Assembly: GCA_029204225.1 (NCBI GenBank)
Contig: CM055104.1
Span: forward strand, 42,529,502-42,593,501
Direction of reading: 5' to 3'
Length of the DNA stretch: 64,000 nucleotides
Source of the DNA: Diphasiastrum complanatum
Taxonomy: Eukaryota; Streptophyta; Lycopodiopsida; Lycopodiales; Lycopodiaceae
Part shown: positions 56,394 through 64,000 of the stretch, in pieces
How the letters are laid out: every line of letters begins with the position of its first letter
Position numbering within the stretch: position 1 is the stretch's first letter
Made by a program: the position numbers and the translations under genes
The notes under the pieces: generated by a model
Seen by the model: only the letters and a program-made list of their open reading frames with translations
Database searches by the model: none
Told to the model about the DNA's origin: nothing

Positions 56394-59300
56394 GCTCCCT
56401 CTCAAAGCATGATAGTTTTACAATCCCGAGACTGCTCCTTTGTCTCTCAAAGAGTCCTTTGTCCAAGGGCTTTAGTGAAAATGTCAACAACCATGTCTCT
56501 CATTCCAATAAAGGTGGTTTGCGGCATCTTCTTCTCAATTAGATCCCTGATCAAGTGGTACTTGATCGCAATCTGCTTCGTTTTGGAATGGAACACGGGA
56601 TCTTTCGTCAGGTGTATTGCAGAGGTGTTGTCCATCTGCAAGACCAGGGGCTCGTTCCTTGTTTCGTCCAATTCGTCCAGGAACTGCCTTAGCCAGATTA
56701 TTTCGTTGGCCATCTTTGCTGCTACAACATATTCAAAGCTGAAGTAGACAAATTTTGACTTTTAGAAGATTTCCAAGTAGATCTCCATATAGAAGAAAAA
56801 TGGACCAAAAGTGCTCAAAATAGAAGGTTTTGTCCAAGTGTCAGTTTTGCATGATGAATCATCATATGACAAAGCACCTTCACACATGTGGGATCAAAGG
56901 GATGATCAGTACCACGAGCTCCCACTTATTGTATATATAGAGTCACATTTGGCCATAATCATTGTGAGACACCAATCTTGGTTTTGGAAGCAATTTTGAG
57001 TGATTCTCTTCATTTGTCTACATTTGTTTTGATTGTTTTGAGGTTCTATCAATGTGTACTTGATTTTCAGGTTGGAGTCCATACTCAGACAGGGTTTCAC
57101 ACGTGGGAAACCAGAAAGTACACCTACCTTCAATTAATGATTGTTCTTGTTAGGATTTTGTGTCTAGAATTGATCTAGATTGATCTTAATCTCAAGTAGA
57201 TTGATAGATCAAGTAATCTGACACCCAATCCCTCTTGAGGATCAGATTAGGATCCACTCTTGGTCCTTTTTGTACTTTTTGCACATGGTATCAGAGCCTA
57301 GTACAAGAGGTTTTGTTGAAATCGATAGGGTTAATCCAAATCAAAGCCAAAATTAGCAGTTTTTTGGAAACTAGTCAAATTTTGTGTAGCGAGTTGGATT
57401 TGATAGCTATCCTCAAAAGTTTTGGTCCAGATCTTGTTGTGGGCTGTAGGAACCCTTTTCACACGTGTGAGGCCGTAAAGCTCCGGTTTTGACTGAGAAA
57501 TTTCAAAAATTTGTAAAATTTGACTCACATACCCAATTTGAGTGATTTTTGGTGCAAAAGCAAGCATTTTCTATAGTGAATCTAATCCCTTGATTACTTC
57601 TTGGATTAGATCATCCAAAAAATTAAAACTGAAGCTTGAATTAGGTGCACTAATTGATCTTCTCTGATTTTTTGAGTGTATGTTGAGGTTGAAGAGAGAA
57701 ATTGCTAAAAATCATAGTTTAAGGAGTGATTTTGCAAGTTTGAGACTAGAATCTAAATTTCCATCATTCTAGATTGGTTCATGAGTGATAGGATTGAGTC
57801 TATAAGCTTTCTAAATTGCTAGAAGACTTTAGGTTCAGATCTCTTAGAGAAACCATAAGAGCTAGTGCTTTCTCACATTCAAAAATGGCATATGATGGGT
57901 GGTTTTTTGCTTGAAGCTAGTGAAAGACTTACATCCACTAATTATGCTACTTGGATAGTTCTAATGGAGTCTTTGCTTGTTACTTCATGATCTTTATGAC
58001 ATAGTACTTGAGGTGGAAGTAGAACCTCAAGAAGGAGTTGAATTGGCTAAGTACAAAAAGAGATGTAGAGTTGCATTACATTGCATAAAAATGAATGTAA
58101 GTAATGAACTTTTGAAAGAAATCTCATCTTGTACCACATCCAAAGAGGCATGAGATTCATTAAAAGCCATTTATGGATCCAAGAACACTTCAAGGTACTC
58201 ATGCTTAGGAATCAAATCTTTCAAAGCATGAAAGGAAGTAGTGAAAGTGCCCAAAATTATGTCTTTAGGATCAAATCTTTGAATGAGTTGTCTTCTATAG
58301 ATGATAAAACCAAAGATGATGAATTAGTTCAAATCATTTTGAATGGAATAGGAGATGATTATTCCAATCTTGTTCAAACCTTTGTTATTCAAGATTCACT
58401 TCCTAGTATTGAAAAACTTCAAAGTGTGCTTGTTAGTGAGGAGAGTAGAATGCTTCATATCAAAAGTAGGATGAGTTCCTTATCTTTGAATGATGGTGAT
58501 GAAAAAGCTAACTTTTCTTTGAAAGGCAAGAAGAAGAAGTTTCCATCCAAGAAGACTCAAGACATGGAGATTGAGAACAAAGATGGAGCATCAAGTTCCA
58601 AAGGCAAGAGCAAGAAGGACAAGAAGAAGTTAAAGTGTTTCTTTTGTAGAAAAAAGGGACATTTTGCATCCGAGTGCTACAAGAAGAAGAATGTCCAAGA
58701 GAAGGACAATCAGGGCAATCTTGTGCTTGAGGAGGAGGAAGAAGACAATCTATCTTTGATGGTATCCTCACCACAAACATCTAATCAAGACACTTGGTGG
58801 ATTGATAGTGGGGCAAGTTCTCACATGACTCACCAAAAAGACTACTTTTCTAATCTACTTTCTTACAATAGTTCTAAGAGATTTATCTTCACTGCAAGTG
58901 ATCAAGAATGTGAGATTGTTGGTGCTGGATCCATTCCTTTATGTCTAGGATCATCTAAAAAAGTAGATCTAGACAATGTTCTTTATGTACCTTCAATTAC
59001 AAAGAACGTTGAGTGTAGGACAACTTATGGATAGTGGATTAGATGTACGTTTCAAGCATGGAGCATGTTCTATCTTGAAAGATGAAAAATGTATTGCTAG
59101 TGGTTTCAAGCAAGGGAGGTTATTCAAATTGGATGCTAATGTGATGGTTGGAAGTGTGAACATGGCAAGGGATCTCACTCAAGTGGAATTATGGCACAAA
59201 AGGTTAGGCCATCCTAACTACAAAGCTATGGAGACCATGGTGACAAAGGAGCTATCAAGAGGACTTCCCAAAACCATATCCAAGTGTGGCAAGCTTTGTG

Positions 59301-60378
59301 AAGCTTGTGGACTCTCCAAATCTCATAAGCTTCCTTTCAAGAGATCTTTGATAAGATCTAACTCTCCTCTTGACCTTATAGACTCGGATGTTCATTCATT
59401 TTCACATGAATCAAATGGTGGAGCTCTTATGTATGTCACTTTTATTGATAATAAATCAAGATACTCTTGGGTTTATCTCTTGTCTAAGAAAAGTGAAGTT
59501 TTTGAGTCCTTTGTAAAGTTCAAAACTCTTGTGGAAAAGCAACTTAATACTAGCTTGAAAGTATTAAGAAGTGATAATGGAGGGGAGTACATCTCCAATA
59601 GGATGAAAGAGTTTTGTGAAACTAATAGCATAAAGAGAGAGTTTACTTGTACATATACTCCACAACAGAATGGAGTAGCTGAGAGAAAGAATAGGACACT
59701 ATGTGAGTGTGCTAAAGCTATGAGATTAGATGTATCTCTTCCTATTTCATTTTGGGAGAAGCTATTTTATGTGCAAACTTTCTTTGTAATAGAATGACTA
59801 ATAGTGCCATTAAAGGACTTACACCTTATGAAGTATTGTTTGGCAAAAAGCCAAATCTTAGTGATTTGAAAGTTTTGGATGTACTTGTTATGTACATATT
59901 CCTTTAGAAACAAGGAAAAAAGAAGATGCCACTTCTTTCAAAGGCATCTTTGTTGGTTATAGTGAAAGTAAGAAAGCTTATAGGATATATGATCCTATTA
60001 CAAAAAAAGTTGTTGCTAGTAGAGATGTACTTTTTGATGAATCTCTCCAAGCCAAAGGAAAGGTGACTTCCAACAACACTCAACTTGTCAAAGATCATGC
60101 TATGGCCGAGGAGGAGCTTCATGAAGATGAATACCAAGTGGAACCTACTCCAAGTCCAAGGGTGCCAAGAAGATCAACAAGGACAAGGATTGAGCCATCA
60201 AGGCTCACTTATAGTGACAAAGGGGAGCAAAGGGAAGATTCTCAACTACTCAACTCTTATACTTTCTTGACTACTATGCTTGAAGAACCAACTAGTTTTG
60301 AGGAAGCAAATAATTCTCAATATTGGAGGAAAGCTACGCAAGTAGAGTTTGATGCATTAATGGAAAATCAAACTTGAA

Positions 60379-60800
60379 ATACTTTGGATTTGTTCTTCAT
60401 AAAGTAGGTAGTAGTCTTTCGAGAAAAGTCATCGATAAAAGTTAGGAACAGAGAGCTCCCCCTGTGGAAGCAGTCTATATTGGGCCACAGATGTCATTGT
60501 GTACAAGGTCAAGCAAGCCTTTGGAAGTATGAACTAAGTCTGAAATAAAAGGGCTTCTTGCATGCTTGCTGATAATACAGCTTTCTCATGGAGAAGTTGG
60601 CTTGCTGACAAAAGGCAGATCTTGTACTAGTCTCTGAGCATACATTTGCTGGATACTATTGAAATTGAGGTGGCCTAGTCTAAAATGCCACAACATATCT
60701 TTTGATTTAGAAGTGGCTGTGTGAAGAGCTTGACTATTAGAAGAGTAACAGTGGCTGAGTTTGGAAAGATAGTCGCTTCTTTTTCCAAAGGCTAGCCTTA
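60379..60800 (-). mobile_element. Foreign Copia fragment inside the 56.7-63.1 kb Copia
   Basis: The minus strand encodes a pre-integrase block, MLWHFRLGHLNFNSIQQMYA, of a different Copia family. It sits between the integrase and reverse transcriptase parts of the plus-strand element and has no LTR of its own. Confidence 0.65.
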
Positions 60801-62244
60801 TGGAAAGAAGCCTCTTACATGTAAATGGATATATAGATTGAAATATAATCAAGATGATTCCATTCATAAGTACAAAGCTAGACTTGTAGCAAAAGGTTTT
60901 TTGCAAGTCAAAGGCATAGATTATGATGAAACCTTTGCACCTGTTGCAAAGCTTGTGGCCATTAGATTAATCATATGTCTTGCAACTTCTTTCAAATGGG
61001 AGTTTTTCCAACTTGATGTGACAAATGCTTTCTTGAATGGATTCTTGGAAGAGGAAATCTACATGTGCCAACCCGAGGGCTTCATCAAAGATGGAGAAGA
61101 AGACAAGGTGTGTCTCTTGAAGAAGAGTCTTTATGGACTCAAGAAAGCACCAAGAGCATGGTACTCTAGGTTGCATTCTTATCTTATTTCCATTGGATTT
61201 GTTGTAAGTTCTTATGAACCATCATTGTACTACAAATGTAATGATGGAAAGATCATTATCTTAGTTTTATATGTTGATGACATTATACTCACAGGAAATG
61301 ATCTAGATGGCATCAAGAATGTAAAAGTTTCCTTGTCTAGTGAATTTAAGATGGTAGATCTAGGACTTCTTAAAGTTATACTTGGAATAGAAGTCACTAG
61401 AAGTAATGATTTTACCTTCATATGTCAATCTAAGTATGCTAGATCAATCTTAGCAAGATTTGGCATGATTGATTGTAAAGGAGTTGAAACTTTGCTTTTT
61501 AGAAAGCCAAGATATAGCTCTTCCACATAAGAATGTAGCAAATGCACTTATGGATCTTCTATCCATCTTGTCACCTGCAAAACTTGAGTCCGAATATGCT
61601 CTCAAACAAATATTAGTCCTTTCATAAACTATGCCAAAGTCTTTTGTAGCCGAGATGTACCTTAACACCCTTTTTGCTCCTTTCCAATGACATATTAATG
61701 GACTTTGCATGTATTGACTCAACTTGCCAACACAAAAACTAAGATTTGGTCTAGTGATGGTTAAGTATATCAAGGAACCAATAAGCATTCTATAGGTAGT
61801 GATGTCCTCAAAGGATGCTTCATCACTTTCCTTAGAAACTTTTACACTTAGTTCCATACCATCTCTCTTTCATCAACAAAATCCGAATATAAAGCTATGA
61901 AAACAACAACAAAGGAGGTTCTTTGGCTTAAAAGGCTTTTGGAGGAGCTACATGTGATCAAGGATGAAGACATTCCATGCATACATTGTGATAATCAAGC
62001 ATCTCAAAAACTTGCAAACAATCCAGTCTTCCATGCTCAAACAAAGCACATCAAGATTGCACATCATTTCGTGAGGGAGAAAGTGCAAGCAAAGGAGATC
62101 AAGCTTATTCATGTTTCATCATCAGATTGCATTGCTGATATACTCACCAAGGCATTGCGTAAAGATCCATTTATAAAATTAAGATTGGCTCTTGGAGTTA
62201 TAGATAGATCTATGCTAGATTTACCAAGCTAGATTTTTGAGGAG

Positions 62245-63059
62245 TGTGAAAAATGCAAAAATAAGCTTGGTAGAGGCCAAAAATATTGTATATAGATAAA
62301 CACACATGTGTGGAGCCTGTTCCCATGTGTAAAACTAGTGTACTTGTCCTTACCATAATCATATATGTTGTACATATGATTTAATTCAAGTTCTAGTGGC
62401 TAAAATGGCCAAAAACTAGTTTTCTAGACATATGACACATGACATCAATCTATTGATTGCATGAGCCACATCCTTTGCTTATGTGTCATATCCCATGTGT
62501 AGAGGACAGCTCACACGTGTGGAATAAGCTGAAGTAGACGAATTTTGACTTCTATAAGATTTCCAAGTAGATCTCCATATAGAAGAAAAATGGACCAAAA
62601 GTGCCCAAAATAGAAGGTTTTGTCCAAGTGTCAGTTTTGCATGATGAATCATCATATGACAAAGCACCTTCACACATGTGGGATCAAAGGGATGATCAGT
62701 ACCATGAGCTCTCACTTATTGTATATATAAAGCCACATTTGGCCATAATCATTGTGAGACACCAATCTTGATTTTGGAAGCAATTTTGAGTGATTCTCTC
62801 CATTTGTCTACGTTTGTTTTGATTGTTTTGAGGTTCTATCAATGTGTACTTGATTTTCAGGTTGGAGTCCATACTCAGACAGGGTCAGAAAGTACACCTA
62901 CCTTCAATTAATGATTGTTCTTGTTAGGATTTTGTGTCTAGAATTGATCTAGATTGATCTTAATCTCAAGTCGATTGATAGATCAAGTAATCTGACAACC
63001 AATATCTCTTGAGGATCAGATTAGGATCCACTCTTGGTCCTTTTTGTACTTTTTGCACA
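62245..63059 (+). repeat. 3' LTR of the nested plus-strand Copia, 815 bp
   Basis: It starts TGTGAAAAATGCAAAAATA right after the RNase H end and a short purine run, and ends CTTTTTGCACA. CACACGTGTGGAA at about 62512 is a one-sided form of the G-box motif. Confidence 0.85.
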
Positions 63060-64000
63060 TACCGTATCTTTGAGAAAAACGTTTCGCTACTAGTCTTGCC
63101 TTGTATTTCATCACATTCCCGTCTGGTCCGTATTTGAGCTTGAAGACCCATTTGCATTTGACAGTCTTGTGCTTATTTGATAATGGCTCCAGCGTCCATA
63201 CCTGGTTCTTCCTTATGGACTCCATCTCTTTGTTCATGGCTTGGATCCATCTGTCCTTTTTTGGACCTTCAATCACCTCCTCGAAAGTCTGTGGTTTGCC
63301 ATTGAACCTGCAGAACTCTTCTGAAGATGCTTGGTACATATCTTGCTGGTGCTCTTTGTGGTCTTGTTGACCTTCTAGGAGATCCTCCTGAAACAGCTAT
63401 GCCTTTTCCCTTGTCCACTTTGCTTGGTCCAGAACCATTTTGGTTTACAGGAACCGTGGTAGCAGGTTGCCTCTCGAATCTTTCTTCGTTAGATTCGTCA
63501 CTCGAATGGGAGACGACTCAAAAATCTTAGTTTTCGTGTTCGTACTCTGCTCCCTCTGTCGTTGGTGGCAGGTCATAGTACTGTCTCTCCAGAACTTCGT
63601 AACTGACAGGAACATCATTGGCCATTGTCCTGTTCTCGTCGAATCTGACATCTCTCATTGTTTTCACAGTGTTCGTGTCTGGCATGTAGACTCTGTAGTA
63701 TGTCGAATTGTTGTCATAACCTACCAGGAATCCCTGCTCGGTTTTCTCATCAAGCTTCTTTCGAAGCTTATCAAGAATATGTGCATAAGCTACACAGCCA
63801 AAGATTCTGACGTGAGACAGGTTGGGCTTTCTACCCCACCATAGCTCATGTGGTGTCGTGTGAGGAACACCAGACTTGCCTGTTCTGTTCTAAATGTATG
63901 TGGCTGTAGCTACTGCTTCAGCCCACAGTGCCCTTGGAGCTTTCGAGTAGGCCATCATGCATATGGCTGCTTCCATTAGGGTCCTGTTCTTTTGTTCAGC

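Larger units (their letters stand above)
56736..63059 (+). mobile_element. Ty1/Copia fossil nested in the minus-strand Copia
   Basis: 5' LTR part 56736-57285, primer site TGGTATCAGAGC at 57286, gag from about 57885, CCHC (CFFCRKKGHFASEC, about 58640), protease (WWIDSGASSHMT, 58795), integrase (58976-59797, SDNGGEY, AERKNRT), reverse transcriptase (60838-61490, with LYVDDI), RNase H end (61897-62232), 3' LTR 62245-63059 (815 bp). It is broken in many places and rearranged internally, and a foreign Copia piece lies inside. It is related to the family of the 50.7-kb relic and to the young element. The shared LTR parts are about 97% alike by eye, so it is older than the 43.9-kb element but not ancient. 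Confidence 0.85.
55378..64000 (-). mobile_element. Ty1/Copia fossil inside the TRIM, running off the right edge
   Basis: Minus-strand parts: integrase end (64000-63540, with NLSHVRIFGCVAYAH and a GYDNNSTYYRVYMPDT block), start of reverse transcriptase (63339-63060, CKWVFKLKYGPDGN, KARLVAK), then the inserted plus-strand Copia, RNase H end (56713-56447, MANEIIWLRQFLDE, ADIFTKAL-type end), a polypurine stretch (GAGAGGGAGC) and the 3' LTR 56393-55378 (TGAAGAAAC...CTCATCA, 1016 bp). Broken, with several lesions. Its 5' half is outside. Confidence 0.8.

Noticed and set aside
56049-56490. Frame with 13-residue repeats (FANTKVKADEDER)
   Set aside because: It is the translation of the 39-bp tandem repeat inside an LTR; no evidence of translation.

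Overview
The window is nuclear DNA of a land plant with a large, AT-rich, transposon-filled genome. Evidence: GT-AG introns of 4 to 17 kb, many Ty1/Copia and Ty3/Gypsy elements primed by initiator-Met tRNA, a LINE, a hAT-type MITE, a TRIM, and long GA/CT microsatellites. A fern or another long-intron lineage would fit, but I cannot name the species from sequence alone.

The main host gene spans almost 37 kb on the + strand (621-37062). Nine small exons, all in compatible phase, encode the C-terminal 286 residues of an Iwr1-family protein (yeast Iwr1, animal SLC7A6OS, Arabidopsis RDM4/DMS4). This family accompanies RNA polymerase II into the nucleus and, in plants, also supports Pol IV/V function in RNA-directed DNA methylation. 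The first exon lies before the window. The introns are about 4.5, 4.6, 7.0, 17.3, 0.93, 0.93, 0.24 and 0.15 kb.

Most of the repeats of the first 33 kb lie inside those introns. The second large intron holds a 428-bp hAT-like MITE with a perfect 8-bp target duplication. The third holds a Gypsy chromodomain/LTR relic and a 5'-truncated LINE bounded by GA tracts. The 17.3-kb intron holds a Copia relic (17.4-19.6 kb), a composite Copia with repeated LTR/leader segments (20.2-25.6 kb), a broken chromovirus (26.3-30.7 kb), and a foldback element with about 260-bp inverted arms (31.33-31.92 kb) on a segment that looks inverted.

After the gene (37-44 kb) come relics of Copia and Gypsy elements. At 43.9-49.7 kb lies a whole-looking Copia element with 653-bp LTRs that look identical, one 1316-codon reading frame and a CTAAA target duplication. 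It sits inside a solo LTR of a related family that has its own AGTCT duplication. From 50.7 kb on there are further Copia and Gypsy relics and a possible host exon relic (53.7-54.2 kb). A TRIM starting at 54.9 kb was entered by a minus-strand Copia, which in turn holds a plus-strand Copia; this nest runs off the right edge.

No bacterial-type operon, CRISPR array, rRNA or convincing tRNA gene was seen. The points most worth following are the RNA-silencing-pathway gene stretched over 37 kb with a long inverted repeat inside its transcribed intron, and the young nested Copia insertion.
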